The notes below the pieces were generated by a model. That model was given only the letters and a program-made list of their open reading frames with translations. It was not told the origin of the DNA and did no database searches. From Neelides folsomi (taxonomy: Eukaryota; Arthropoda; Collembola; Neelipleona; Neelidae), in NCBI GenBank assembly GCA_034687125.1, contig JAQGBZ010000061.1, positions 62,001 through 126,000 on the forward strand: a stretch of DNA of 64,000 nucleotides, written 5' to 3'. Shown here in pieces: positions 12,555 to 26,465 of the stretch; positions within the stretch are counted from its first letter, which is position 1; each line of letters begins with the position of its first letter. Made by a program: the position numbers and the translations under genes.

Positions 12555-13500
12555 ATGGTTCACGCTGTCATATACGGAATGCGAGGATGGATTGCATTCG
12601 TTGCTTTTATTGAATTCAGCAACGCCATCAGATGCTTCTTTGATGCCAATAACTTCTTGGAAGGAGAATTATTTTCTGATGGGCTTGGGAAAGGTGAGAA
12701 AGCTGAATTAATACAAAATACAAATACGAGTATAGAATCGTATGTATAGAAAATGAATAGGCATATCCGTATCGCCACATACGTATATATAAAAAACGAA
12801 TAACTTATTGGGGTCATTTATTATATAGTCAGTTCACCAATAGCCCGGCTCATGGGGAGATACAGTTTACTCAATGGAATCATTATGGTATATTATATTT
12901 AAAAAGATTGTGATCCATAATGCTATTTGGCATTTCTAACTTTTTTCATTTATTGAAGGTTCATTGTGCGATTTGCATCCATCATATCCCGATCATCTCA
13001 ATGGCAGTTTGCTCACTCGTTCTCTCCATCATTTTGTATGGGAGTGAAGCATTTTACTACTACACGACTCCAATCAGCTTCTTTGTTGTTTTTCCTATTC
13101 TCGTCTCAGGCATGTTTCCATTTTCCATTAAATATTACATACAATACAAAATCAAAAAAAGAATTTTATAGCCTATAAATTTTTTCTGAAGAACTTTCAC
13201 TTCAGTTTTTTTAAACTATTTGGTAAAATATAAAAATCAAGTAAAGAAATTCTTCGGAAAGTTATTTTATGTTAAAAGTTTATAAAATGATCTAAACTTT
13301 TTGTAGTTTTCACCATTATTTGCCTCTTTGTGGCTCCGATTTTCCTAGACGAGGGAACGAAAAAGAAAACTTTGGTTTATTATGAAGAGGAGGAAGATGA
13401 AGATGACTATGAAACGAGAATGATCAAAAAGAAACAGCAGCAACAACAACAGAGAAACCCTCAACCACAGCAAACGAGCAAAAGGAAAAAGAATATTTGA
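12555..13500 (+). CDS. ERG28: ERG28-like endoplasmic reticulum sterol scaffold protein
   Basis: ERG28 is a small multi-pass ER membrane protein that in fungi tethers the C-4 demethylation enzymes of sterol synthesis. Exons are 12555-12693, 12829-12887, 12959-13109 and 13307-13500, giving 180 residues. The family pattern is visible: an N-terminal membrane segment in GMRGWIAFVAFIEFSNAIRC, then FLEGELFSDG, then RYSLLNGIIMVHCAICIHH, then two further hydrophobic segments around LVLSIILYGSEAF and SFFVVFPILVSVFTIICLF. The C-terminus is longer than usual (the family is about 140-150 residues) and ends in an acidic patch (YYEEEEDEDDYE), a poly-Q run and a basic end. The third intron has a GC donor: using the nearby GT instead puts the next exon into a frame with an early stop. 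Confidence 0.8.
13110..13306 (+). other. GC-AG intron in ERG28
   Basis: The exon end reads TCTCAG followed by GCATGT, and the acceptor is TTTGTAG at 13306. Joining at the GC site keeps phase 1 and makes a continuous hydrophobic segment (FPILVSVFTIICLF). The only nearby GT (GTCTCA) would leave phase 0 and a quick stop. Confidence 0.75.
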
Positions 13501-14111
13501 AGATAAAAAATACCTCGAGGCAGCTTGTTTCATTACGTTTAATAAAGTGTCAAAGTTTTGCTCGTTTATGTAATTCAAGAGTTAAGTGGACTCGTGATGA
13601 ATTGTCAACCACTTTGAAATGAATTATCCTTTTCTAGTCATTTATTTACTTAATATATTTTACTCAAATAAAGCTTAAATATTTCATGAAAATTTTAATT
13701 ACAGAATTGACAAATTATACAATTAATTTTATGTATGTATTCTGTATTTGTATTTTGTATACATAATATGAGTGTAAAATACTTTAATACCATACCTTAC
13801 AAACTTATAAAAAATAATCTTTAAATATGGATTTTATAATTACATGAATAAAAAAAGGAGAAGTTGAAGAATACAGTCTTTATTTCTTGCAAAGTCGAAC
13901 AATTTGTTAGACACAATTAGAAATTGAAAGATATATTTTCCTTGATAGAAGCCTTACTTACAAATAGTTTATCATAGATCGTCTGTAAGTAGTTTTCGGT
14001 ATTGTGTATTTACTATATATGTACATTTGATAGAAATATAGTTGGGAAATACGAATGTATGGGATAGGTATTTATCTCGATAATTTGATCCTAGAAAATA
14101 ATGATTTTCGG
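13501..14111. other. Convergent intergenic region, ERG28 and TTLL4
   Basis: Both genes end into this AT-rich stretch. An AATAAA lies shortly after the ERG28 stop (within 13540-13546). No gene seen. Confidence 0.5.
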
Positions 14112-17100
14112 TCAGAAGCAAACACCTTTGTGGCACACTGGGGAAGCAGTATTTTGAGATGCGAGGCGACCTATGTCATGGCAGTTGGATCTTCCAATAG
14201 AATCAGAATTCAATTTCCCTACATCCGATTTCTTCAACTCTTCAGAATTCGAATTGGTCACTTTCGAAGAAGAATCTCGTTCATGAAGACTTCTGATACT
14301 CTCCGGGCTCTCGGAGATCTGAAATAATAATTATGCACAATTAAGAATCAATTATATTTTTTATGTCATATTGATGTTACGAATTTACTTATATTCTACA
14401 CTAAAACATCTAATGATACATAAATAGAGAGGCTAATGATAATTACATTTACTGTAAAAAGGATTAAAGTAAATTAGAAATTACATATTATATTTTCTAT
14501 AAAAGTTATATCACAAACACCACTAATTTGAATTAAACTACATGTTCTTATACTAGGATAAATAATGTTAGTTTAATTTAATGAACGCGATATTTACGAA
14601 ATTAGCATCAATCGTATTAGTGTCACGCTAGAGTATCAATCATACGATCAATCTAGAAATTAAAAACACTATTTATGTAAAATAATAATTAAGATATAAC
14701 ACAGTATTACATAAAGGTAATACTATCAATATTTATGTAAAGATACAAACTTGTATTTAACGTAGTTAATCTAATACCCGTCTACTGTCAATACATTACA
14801 AAAAATTGGATTTCATAGTTATTTAACTACTCCAAGTGTTAAATACGTAGGATGAGCTATAAACAATTCTAATACTGAAAATTAACCTAAAAGTATTATG
14901 TCAATCTACCCTTACCAATTTACTAAAATGCTAATGTCACTCAAAACTGTTCTACCCACTCTTGACGCTTTATTCGTAAATCAACTTACAATCCATTACT
15001 TTCGTAATGACGTCATTAGCGAGTAAGGTGACAACTCTCCCCTATTAATCAACTTGCGTCATGGTCAATGCATCAAAAAATCGGTTAAACTTCATCGTGC
15101 TATTGTTATGCTACATTATAGTATAATTAAGAATTAGTAGTAATTTTTCAAGATTTTTACCGTTAAATATTAATTACAATGTTAGTAATTCTATATTATT
15201 CAATTATTGAGATAAAAGTAGTCAATAAGAACATTAGTTGGTCGAAAAATACATTCATTGAAAATGTTAATAATGTACACAGATCATCAATAATGCAGAA
15301 TTATTTTTCCAAGAGACACGATAGTTTGAAAAGGTTTAGTTAAATATAATTTTGATATAAATTGAGAAATGTTAATAAGATAAAAAAAACTTACGAGGCT
15401 CTTGCTTGCAGTGGCAACCTCAAGGTGCATTTTTGTTAGACAAATTTTTCGTAGAAGACTTATACATCTGCTTCTTTCATCTTCGTATCTTTCTTCCCAA
15501 GCGTCGAAGAGCATGTTGTAGTAGCGTGAAGATTCAAAGAAGTGGAAATATGAATAAGTTTTGGAGGTTGGAAAAATTCGGGCGAATTTGACGCATTGAC
15601 TCAACTCGTCTTCAGAGTTGATCAAAACTCTCACGTCATCAGGAGTTAATTCTTCCAATATAGCGTCTTTGTACTAATCAAAATTCATTAATATTATCCA
15701 TTTCTTCAAAACTAATAAAATAGTTTATTAAATTGTTAATAAAATTCACTTACTCTTTTCCTTTGTTCAAATCTCGACTTGAACATTTGGTGTTTCATTT
15801 TTTCATCCTTTGAAAGAACATATGTATAAAGTCTTTTATCAAAAGTTGGGTCATCTTGATCCAAGACAAGGTCCAAACTTTTGATGAAATTTTTCTGCAA
15901 TTTACAAGGAAAATTCGAATTATTAAAATATAATGGGTGAAAATACGGGAAAATAATATAACTAACTAATAATCCTTGTATGGATGTAGAATACCTTAGC
16001 TTCAGTGGCAATTTTAGGGTGAAGATGATACCCAACAATGTTGAACACTTCTTTCACAAGTGGCCCTTTGACTGCCAAATCGAGGGGCGAAGATGAATGA
16101 AGCGATGGGCTGATATTGACCTCAAGAAGCCAAGGTTTGTAGGTTTCATCAAGGATGATGTCAAATCCGAAAAGTTCGTATCCATTGTATCGATTCGGCA
16201 TATTGAATGATGTAGCTGTGATGGAATCTTCACCACAAATCAACGTTTTAATCACAATGTCTTCCAATTTGGTCCACAAATCATCAGTGTTGACTTTCAT
16301 CGAATTTAAATATCGCCAGAGAGTTTTCAAGGTCCTGTTAGATTAATTTAAATGTCAAAACTGCAATAAAGTCTATAAGGTTTAAATATCAAAGATGGAT
16401 TTAAATCAGTTGCTTACCATTTATGTCCTTGACAAGAATTCGCATCTTCATTTTGCATATAGAGATCGCAATTTTTATTTACAGAGTAGTTTGTCAAATG
16501 CATGTACCGGTCTCCCACTCTCTTTGAGTCATGTGAATATTTAACTGGAGCAAATCGGACAAGCCCATCGTTGTACAAATATATTCTGAAAATTGATAGA
16601 ATATTTTATACGAATTCATTCATAAACGAATTTAAAATTCAATACATGTTTTAAAATGTTAAATTACTTGAGAGGATGAAAACTTGTGACGAGAACGTAG
16701 AGGCGAAGATCAAATTTTCGACCGTTGATTAGGAGCGGATTTGCTATATACATTTGAACAATCATTGGCTTCTTTCTTGGAACTTGGAGCCATTTGTTAA
16801 TTACACGAATTCCTGTGCCTCGGGCACCAGCAGGCTAACATATCAAAATAAATATAACATGTGAAAATAAACAAAAAAACTCCAATTTGTTAAAATTTAA
16901 TTAAATCTATACCGGTTTGATGATCCAAGGAGCATTTTTCTCATGCGCATTCCAGGCGTGTTTGAGTTTAGAAAATTCTCCAGGTAAAATGAATGTCTTT
17001 GGCATGAAGCCAAACTCTTCTTTCCCAAATTTAGCAATGAACTTTTTCAAGTTCTTCCAAAGTCTGTCTTTCCTTCCAATTTGGAAAGTAGCTGGGATGT

Positions 17101-20100
17101 GATTTAATTTCTGAAAATCTTTCAAGCATGTTCGAAATTCTGAGCTTTTCATATGCTTTCCCCATTGACCGCCCCAATCCACAGTCTTTCGTAGTAAACG
17201 GAATCCTGTATATAAGTAACGATGATTAATTTTTCCAATAAAAATATTTTAAATGTAATAAAAGAAGTAGAATATCAAAATAGCGTACCTGAATTAGCCA
17301 CTGTCTTCTTAATCACAACAGGAGTAATTGTAGAGAGTCTCCATTTAAAAAAAGTTAAAACTTCAGGAGGCAAAACTTCTGCCTTTTCATCATGAAGACA
17401 AAAGTTGATGAAAGGAGGAACAAAGGGAAAGAACGATGGCCTTATGGGAGGCAAATCCGATCTCACGACTACATTGGGAATAATGTCGGTAGAGTTGGAC
17501 CCAGAGAGAGAAACATAATCTTCGGCTTGTTGCTCTTCCTTTGGTTTCACCTTTTTCTTCGTAACTTCCAAGCAAGTAGCACTTGCCGATGATGAAGCAT
17601 GACTTGAATATTCTGTAGTGTTATAATCTGTATCAGTCTTCTCTGTGTTTGATGAGCTTGAATCGTCTGAATCCGTTTCGGATTCTGAAGATGACGAGCT
17701 ACCTCCTCTTGTAGTTTCAGAATCGTCGGTCGTAGCATGGCGAGATTCTTCTTTGAAATTAAAAAGTTATTAGTTGAAATAATTTATTTTTTGTTAAATA
17801 ACGACATAAATCAATGTAAATATTTAAAAAAAATCTACTTACTTGCTTTCCTTGGGGCATTTTTATTCTTATGTTTAGCACTAGGTCCTCTCGAGTAACG
17901 ACTCTTTGAAGTTGTAACTCGAATACCCTTCTTAAAATTTCCTGAGATTCGAACACTTTTGGACGTCTCTGTCACTGGAAGAGGTTTCGGATTTCTAAGC
18001 ATTGGACCGGGATCGTTGGAATAATGTGGTTCTTCCCTGCAAGTGCAAAAATACATTTTAGTTTAATATTCTAAAATTCTAAGCATACATTATACATATT
18101 AGAAATTATTATACTACTTATTTCTAGTGTAGTATTAATTTGTGGACTTACACAAAAAGTAAACTTAAACTTTGGTTTAATAACTATTAAGGAATGTTGA
18201 AGTCTGTTGAAGTAATTTCAAAATGATACACAAAAATTGAAACATGTAATGCAAAAGACACTTTTGTGATTATTGGGTTTTAAAGTTTAAACTAATAACG
18301 TATGCAATTTAATGATGACTCGCTCGGTATGCAAAAGTTATTACGCACATTTTCATTCTTCCAGATATAGATACACTTTTTTCTCTCATCTTTCTGTAAT
18401 CTTTCCACCTCGTGCAAAATTGCGAAAAATTCGTGGTAGATTTAATTCACAACGTATCACTCTTTAGCTTTTAATACTATTAAATCTCATTTAACCCCAA
18501 AGAAAAAGAGTTCAAGGATGAGTGTATGGAACGAATGGAGAAAGTAAAAATTGATATTTTACGATTATTGTAATGGATTTAATAAATAAATGTTATTTAA
18601 TCCTCGACGAATGAAACGGATCAAATTGTCGACAAATAAACATTTTGGGAATTGCTACAAAATATATGATAGGGTTTTGAGATTATAACTTTTATATCCT
18701 TCACAAGATTCCAATCTTACAAAAACGCTATTTATTATTAAATGTAGGGAAAGTAATTGCAATCGACTTACTCTTGTTGAGGTTGTCGATTCCGATAGTT
18801 GTATGGAGTCTGAAACTGATGGTCTTGGTGTTTTTCATACTGCCGCTGATATTCTGCATCGCTTTCATCCATGGAAAGATCCTTCAGCTTTTCCTCGTTG
18901 AAAAGCCCAAATTGAGCTTTTTTAATTGTACTCGCGTGTGACCATTCGGGTTCTGTCGGACTCGATTCAGGTGAAGACCCTAAGAAAAATTATTATCTTG
19001 ATTACTATTAAGGTTCAATAAAAAGGTCATTGTGATAAACTACATAATTTTTGATCTTTATATTTCTTTTCTTACAAGTGTAATGGTATGTGTTGTCCTT
19101 TGTATTTGATTCAATGTCTTCAAGATGAGTTCTTCTTGTTTGCCATCTTGCTTCATCATGTCTCATTTCAACGTTGAGAACGTTAGAATATCCTGGTTGT
19201 TTTGGAGACAAATCCCTAGCCCGCTTGGTCAAGTGTCTTCTCAACTCTTGTTCCTGTTCTGGAACGTTGAGGTCACAAGTGTTTTCATTTCTTCCCCGTT
19301 TCCCTATGTTTCCCAATGGAGGTTGACCCCAGCCCATGACATCGGCCAAAGCAGAATTCACTCCACGATCAAAACTATTCACTTTCCCAAAGACGAACTC
19401 GAAGTAATTCTTCTGAAGATACCTCAAATCTTCAACATGACCTTTGGGGATTTTCTTGTAGACAATTGGCGGTCTTTCTACCTCCGCTTTATAAATTATA
19501 TAGTCGCGCTTTCTTTCTTCTTTCTCTGGCTTTTCTGAAACAAAATTATAAATAAATTGAATGGACTAATTGAATAGAATCAGACTTCCAAACGATTGTT
19601 TTGATATCGTTAATTAACATTATCACACAGCCTAAGCTTTTCTTTTGCATGTGTATTTAATACAGCTAAGACATAATAATATGTATATTTATATTTATTC
19701 TTATTTAAACTAAGGGTAAATAATTTAATTATTGGCGTTTATTATCTAGCTCTTTTCTATCAAAGAATTTTAGGTATATGGTACATTTTATAAAGTGTCG
19801 TTAGCCGTTATATAAAACATAAATAAGAGATTTTTCTCGATATATTATGAATCATTCATCAATTCTCTTAAATTGCTTTTATTTGTTTGAGAATTTTCTA
19901 CTACATAGGGTCATTGGTTTATTGCTCTACAAGCGAGAGCGAGGCTACCTATCAAGCTATGAGTAACTTAATGTAGGAATTAATCCCAAGAACATCTACA
20001 CAAAATTGGTGACGGCATAATTGACTCCTTACTATTCTATTGTAAAAACTAACCAAGGTCTTGGAGTTTACATTTTGGCAAGCTTCTAAATTTACTTTGA

Positions 20101-20519
20101 TCCTTCTCTCCTCTTTCCCTTTGCTCCTTGTTAGCAATGATGCTCTTTTTTGAGACGTCCTCCACCTTTTTCATAATGAGGGTTGATTTTGGAAAGACCT
20201 GCCGTACTTCAACAATTCCTTCTGTATTCACTCCTTGGCTTTTTAATGTCAATGTGGGCTTCTTCGTCTTTGTCTTATTCTCACTGCCAATTTCTCCACG
20301 TGGCTTCGTCTTTGGCCCATCTTCTTTAGGTTTGCTTTTATTTTGCTTCGATGACTTCGTATTGATCACTTCCTGACTACTGCTAGGACTGCTACTTTGA
20401 CTATCGGTTAAATTCTCTTGTTTGATTTTGCTTTTATTAAAACTTTTTTGATAATAGTCAATTTCTCTTTTCTTAATTCCTAGTGTTAATTTTTTATATT
20501 CCTTCTTGTTCATGTTCAT
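14112..20519 (-). CDS. TTLL4: Tubulin polyglutamylase TTLL4
   Basis: An ATP-dependent ligase that initiates glutamate side chains on tubulin (and on nucleosome assembly proteins in vertebrates). Twelve exons: 20054-20519, 19076-19534, 18772-18979, 17843-18036, 17289-17750, 16913-17205, 16668-16834, 16418-16585, 15995-16334, 15754-15894, 15395-15673 and 14112-14318. They sum to 1127 residues with an intact frame. The N-terminal half is basic and serine-rich and looks disordered. The ligase core begins about residue 580 and contains [39 protein letters not shown] (nucleotide loop), [37 protein letters not shown] and [17 protein letters not shown], the last carrying the metal-binding acidic and Asn residues. 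The TTLL4-type C-terminal helical region follows ([34 protein letters not shown]). The last exon is a low-complexity tail. The final intron is the longest, about 1.08 kb, and I see no element in it. Confidence 0.95.
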
Positions 20520-23500
20520 TATTAAACATGTTCTTAATCTGATTTTTTAATAATAATTAATCTAAACAATGAAAATAAAAAAATTAACACAAAAAGGTTG
20601 GCTAACAAATCAATTAACTACATTTTTATTGAATATTTTAAATATCATAAAAAAAGTTTTAAACAGTAGGACATTATGATAAAGTTTAAAAAAATTATTT
20701 AATTTTTTTTATTTATATTATAATGGTCTTATTTTCCTATAGAGGATATGAAAAATTATAAAGGTGACTAATATTTTATGAAGTAAGAATGGTTATATTA
20801 AACCCGATGATTTATTAATCGAAAAATTATGATTTTACAATAATGCAACGTGAAAATACACATAAGAAACATATATACCTACATACATAGGTATATGGTA
20901 GTCTGCGGCATCGGTTTATGAAAATATTGATCTTATAGTAAATGGAATCTCAATAATTAAGAAAACTCAATATTTTAAAATTTCATAAGCTTATTATTTT
21001 ATAAAATATTTACTCTTCAAATGCTTATTTATAAAATATTTACATAATAATGAGCTTTTACAACTTAAAATAATTTTGTAAAAATATAATGGTTAATAAT
21101 AAGGTTAAATGATTTATAAATAAATTGTGAATGCAAAAATGTAAATAAGTTAATATTTTGTAAAGAGCTCATAAATAATAAATTATGTAAATAAATACGA
21201 TCCTTCCCATCCCAGTATAGCGAGAAATGAGCGGAATGGAGGATACGGCCAATGGAGAATCATCGTGGGAGAATGAATGGACTTGAGTTGTAAGAGGGTA
21301 AAGACCAAGAAATCCCTCCAGTTCCTCATCTTCCTCCACGGCCTTTAAATGACCAAATAAAAATATTCCTTACGGTTTGGAGCCCAGGAATTAGCAGACC
21401 AGGTCCCGGGCGTGTGTCGGTTGAGGGCGAGGCGGCGATTGACACAGGTCAGATGGAGTTTGAGATGGGAGAGGCCTGAGACTCCCTGCCTTTAACCCTA
21501 CTCGATAGGGGTAAGGAAGGTCCGTAAGGTAGTCGAATCTGGTTCTCCATTAAGCCCAATGCTCCACAATGCTCCGTAACTCCGTACAGAGAACCATTGG
21601 GAGTTTGGGGAGTTGAGGGTTTCTGTTGAAGATGTCTGGTTGTCGAGAAGTCGCAGCTCCTAAACCACCCTATACAATATCATTACATCCAGACCCACCT
21701 TCCTTCTCTCCTATTGTGTTGGTATTTATAACACGTTGACCATGATCTCTTCTCCGCAATTTCAATTTCATTCCTTTGTACTTAAACCCAGAGCTCTTGC
21801 TGGGCAAACATAGAAAGAACGAGTTGTTCAATATTTGCATATTTTCCTTCCACACGGCGTAAAAACATTAGTCAAAATACAGAAAACTATATGAGTAATA
21901 TGAGTCGATTAGATTTAAACATAGTAGGGTATATGTTGAATGATCGGATTGGGCATATTGTACTGTTTCTGCATGTATTTATACTCTATAGTAAATACAT
22001 AATATTAAATAGTAGTAGGAATGTTATGTTATATAATATTATAAAGTTTGTTGCGCGATATGAGATGAAAGTTAATATGGTTAATTTGTTATGTATGTAT
22101 AAAAGTTAAATTATTTATCGTAGACACTTCCTCCTGTTCTGATGCGCATTATATTTTTTGTTTGAATCATTGATACTCATTTCATTTTGTATGGGAGTGA
22201 TAAAAACGCTTAAGTATATTGTGAATATCAAATTCCATGTAGTTATTGCATATTTATTATATCAAATGTAGATATAATCAGTACAATGACATTTTAATAT
22301 TAAATACATAGAACATTAAAAATGAGGTAATAATATTAAAGTCTTAAACTGACTCCAGGGTTGAAAGGTACAAGTATGAAGTACATGTATCTACATGGAT
22401 GGACTTGATCCTCTAAAAATGAAATATGAAAGTATCTTTCCAGTATGAAAAGTATGATGCATTTAAAAATGTGGGTTAAATTGAGCTGCAGTTGGTGCAC
22501 CCTTGCTATTATGTAGGCATAACATATAAACAAAAGTCTTTCCTGTAAAGAACGTCAAAAGAGAAGAGATGATAAATAAAATAAAGTAGTCTACCTTCAA
22601 TTTTTAATACATTACTTATGTAAATATAATGTTTATTCTACCAGTCGACATCTACAGATAACATTTATAGATAATACACTTTTGCGACAAGATGGAAAGT
22701 GATATTATTATAATGGTCTTAGTCCTTTTTAATGTTAAACTGCAAGCTTTCACTCTGGCTATAAAAAATTAAAAATCTCATATGTTTATGGTAAATTCAG
22801 TACATTGTGAATAAATTATGTAAATAATTAGCGAATGTCATTGCAATGTCCTATGTTACATATTTTATAATATCAATAATTTTTCAACAAAATGTAATTT
22901 TAAGATTAAAGCTTTAATAAAATAATGTTAATTATTAATCAATAATGTTAATAATATGTATGTTACAAATATTACTTATGTATTTGTACTTGTGATTTTG
23001 CAAATACATAAATAACTACCTAAATACAAGTAAGTAGGTATATTAGAGGTCATAGGTGAAAGTTTAGAGCTTTCCTCGAAATCGCGCTCAAATCAGGGAT
23101 AAATGAAACTTTGAGTTTGCATTATAAGTCATGCCATGAGGCTTCGCCGTTCGCCGCTCAACTTTACACATTTCACATTTTCTCTCGGTCGTCGGTCGGA
23201 CATCGGACGGTTCCACTCGGTTCGGTTTTCGGTTTAGGAAAATAGAATTCAAAAATTGTAGAAAATAAGATAATGGAATAATTAAATTGGATTCAAAATC
23301 GACATGAACGTCAGTAATTGATATTACACTTGTTTGAACCTTCAAATCCAAGCCAGGTATTAATGTATTACATTAGATTAGTCACTAAAATAATTGTCAA
23401 AGGTTTTAACTTAAAACTGTGCGAGTGCGAACATGTGAAGTATCGCATATTCAGAAATTTCCTTCATCGTTCATCTTTTTTGAAGATTACTTAAGATGAT

Positions 23501-23616
23501 ATAATTACGACAATACGATATCATATAACTCATATCAATAAACATTGATTGACAATCATCATTAATCATATTAAATATTAATAACAAACAACCATGTTAT
23601 ATTTTTACAGAAGTTG
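20520..23616. other. Divergent intergenic region, TTLL4 and zinc finger gene A
   Basis: It holds the promoters of two divergent genes. Two patches stand out from the AT-rich background: about 21200-21670, GC-rich with no convincing open frame; and about 23070-23230, rich in CG dinucleotides (GCCGTTCGCCGCTC, GGTCGTCGGTCGG). The second patch lies 400-550 bases upstream of the first coding exon of gene A and is probably its promoter or 5' leader. A short perfect stem (TATGTATTTG pairing with CAAATACATA) lies near 22977-23015. Confidence 0.4.
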
Positions 23617-26465
23617 ATGGGACGCCCGGGAAGATTATCAATGCAAACATCTCAGACAAGGACGGCGACACCCACCATGGCTGTTAAGACGCAATCTTGT
23701 TTTGTTTGCTATGCCCAATTCACTCCATTTTCGCTGGACAACAACATGCTGGAATCTTTGATGATGAAGATGTTTTATAACGTGATGAACATTCCGTCTC
23801 TTGGATCAGGGGGAGATGATGAAGATGACGAAGAAGATGAAGCTGTCATTTCGCTTCCTTTTTGTCCTCAATGCCATTCAAAGATTTCAATCATGTATTC
23901 TCTTCATTCGCAAATTCAAAGCATTCATACTCAATTTGAATCAGTACGAAACGAAATAGCTTTCACGGTCGTAGAAACGAATCCTAAAAATTGTAAGAAT
24001 GGGCCAATGGATTTGATGCGACAGCAAATTTTTCAACGTAATTACAAAATCTTAATTTAATTTATAAAATTGTTATATTTTAAACTTTAATATATTTTAT
24101 ATTATATTGTAAGCTAAATAAAAATTATTAGATGACTATGTTTTCAAAATAAATAAGTAGTATGTTACTTAAAATATTATAATCTATTATACATTACATA
24201 ATGACAATATTATATTTTAGATTGGAACGAAAAATATGAAGAAAAGAAAAATAGCGGAGAATTAGACAGAATCATGAATTCTGATGCTATCATCCCTAAG
24301 ATGCCTTTCTTTGAACTTGACAAATCTTTCAGCTCAAAATTGAACTCATCATATCGATCATCACTTCCCAATGGGAATGTAAGATCTGGGAATGCGAACA
24401 ATGCTTTTGATGATGAGGATGACTTGACTTCTGAGAATAGCTTCAATGGACATGATCGTGGAGGGCGTCCAGTTCGAAAAGCAAGTGCAACGAAAAGGTA
24501 CATCGAAGATGAAGAATATCTTCCCAAACCAGGAACAAAGAGAATGAGAATTTCGAAGAAATCCATGATGAGTCCGGGGAGTCCACTTCCCAAGATGCCG
24601 AAGCTCATTCCAATGGGTGTTGTACCAGTCGAAAGTTCGACTTCCAGAAGACAACCATTTAAAAAGAATTTCCTTGATATAAACCCGAGAGATGATAGTT
24701 ATGAAACTGAAGAAATGATGATCGAACCTTATGGTTATGATGAGTATGAAGCTTCCAATGAATCTGATCCTCTTGCTTTCAGCTATTCTGGGCAACACGA
24801 TGATTCTGTATTCAAAAAGTAATTTTACGTTTGTCCAATTTATGTACAAATATTATTTATTTATTATTTTATTTATTGTGCATAAATATGAATTTGTTTC
24901 ATTCAATTTATCTTTGTATTACTCAGACCTGCCCAGGTGGGAAGGTATCGAGGTAAATTCCAGCAGCAACATGATCAAGATCCGTTAGGAAATGATTATC
25001 TCTCCAGCGATGAAGGTAAATATAAATGGAAAAAATATTTTTGGGGCTTACATGGTAATTTTCCGGGCTGGAATAAAGAATAATAAATATTATTAATTCG
25101 ATTAGTTTTTAACTTCATATTAAATTTACTTAAGGCATGTTCGAGTGCCAAATGTGCCCAAAAATCTATACAAATCAAGGAAGACTCAAAAGACATGAAA
25201 GCCTTTGCCACCCGACATCTAAAGCCGTTCACTGTGAAATTTGTCAGAAAGGTTTTTCCAGCATGTTGACAATGCGGAGGCATATGCAGAATCTTCATAA
25301 TCAAGCGGTCGAAGGAGCCATCAAATGCAAATTTTGTCCAAAGTCTTTTGTCAAAAAATTCTCATATGATCTTCACATGAAGAGTCACGGAGACCCACGC
25401 AGTAAGAGATACCATGATGGGAGTACTGATGTGAGAAATGGACTACGAAACAATAATATTCCATCTTCAGGAGCCAAAGTAGCCGGTGGGAAAAATTTAA
25501 AACGGCCGTTTCGTAAGCCGGTCGAGCCGAAGATAACTTTAGAACCTGGAGGTAGATTGAATTGTCCTAATTGTAAGAGCAGGTTCCCATTAGCCTCACT
25601 ACTCAGAGTTCATCTATTATATTGTGATCCTACCGAAAAGAAAACTGACATAGCTGAGGAAACTGAAGATTTACACGTAGTTGGAGAAAGGAATATCATT
25701 TGTCAGGTACTATTCAATGAATTACAATAAAATATTTTCAATTGTTAAATTATTAAAATCATATGACATATCAATGTTTAATTTCAGGAGTGTGGGATTT
25801 ATTTAAGCCCTGAAGAATTGGCTTCTCACCAGGAAAGACATGCTGAAGTTGAGGCTGAACTGAATGAAATCATGGATGAAGAGGATAGTGAGGAAGACGT
25901 TGAGGACGTCTGCCCATGTAAAATCTGCGGAGAAGAAGTATTGGTAGCTGAGCTCATGGATCATGAAATGACACACACGGATCCTTTTCATAAATCCTTG
26001 AGAGATTTAAAGAAAGAAAAACAAGACGATGTGGAGACTGACGAGACTGAGGTGACAAAGGAGTCGAATGAAAATCCTAATGAGGATAATTTGGCTGAAT
26101 CTCAAGACATTGAAGATATTAGCGAGGATGAAGCTAATCAAGATGATGATGAGCCCATTTGTAAAATCGTTGAAACCAAACAGACCACTGAAGTGACAGA
26201 TGACGAGAAAATGCCCGAGCTTGAAGAGGAACGAGATGAAAAGGAGGTTGACAATGTTGATGATGACAATTTAGTGATTGATGAAAAAGGAAGTGAAGTT
26301 GAGGAAAAAGATGGCGAAGTTGAGGAAAAAGAAGGCGAAGTTGAGGAAAAAGAAGACGAAGTTGAGGAAATAATCCCCAATAAAAATGAATCTACTGATT
26401 CTACTGAACCACATTCTGATGTTCCTATTATTGAGAAAAGTTCAGAAACCCTTGAAGATGAATAG
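23617..26465 (+). CDS. Zinc finger protein A, ZAD-like N-terminus plus C2H2 fingers
   Basis: Probably a nuclear DNA-binding protein; no ortholog recognised. Exons 23617-24037 (ATG just after an acceptor at 23610, so a 5' leader exon exists upstream), 24221-24818, 24927-25015, 25135-25706 and 25788-26465 give 785 residues. The N-terminus has CFVC, a helix, an acidic loop (GDDEDDEEDE), then PFCPQC and a helix ending FTVVETN: a C2-C2 layout like a ZAD oligomerisation domain. A disordered middle carries basic stretches (KRMRISKKS). Three classical C2H2 fingers follow (FECQMCPKIY..., VHCEICQKGF..., IKCKFCPKSF...), then a C2HC-like unit (LNCPNCKSRF) and two degenerate fingers (IICQECGIYL, CPCKICGEEV). 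The C-terminal about 150 residues are highly acidic and include a four-unit tandem repeat. Genes B and C share the N-terminal layout. Confidence 0.8.
26295..26370 (+). repeat. 21-base tandem repeat inside a coding exon
   Basis: Three full copies and one partial copy of a 21-base unit beginning GAAGTTGAGGAAAAAGA encode EVEEKDG, EVEEKEG, EVEEKED and EVEE in the acidic tail of zinc finger protein A. Unit length is a multiple of three, so copy number can change without breaking the frame. Confidence 0.9.

Noticed and set aside
21200-21670. A GC-rich gene or structural RNA
   Set aside because: Both strands were read; open frames are short and no RNA family pattern was recognised.
24210-24849. Long minus-strand frames of 132 and 162 codons
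   Set aside because: Antisense to exon 2 of zinc finger gene A; their composition is simply the complement of an acidic, serine-rich exon.
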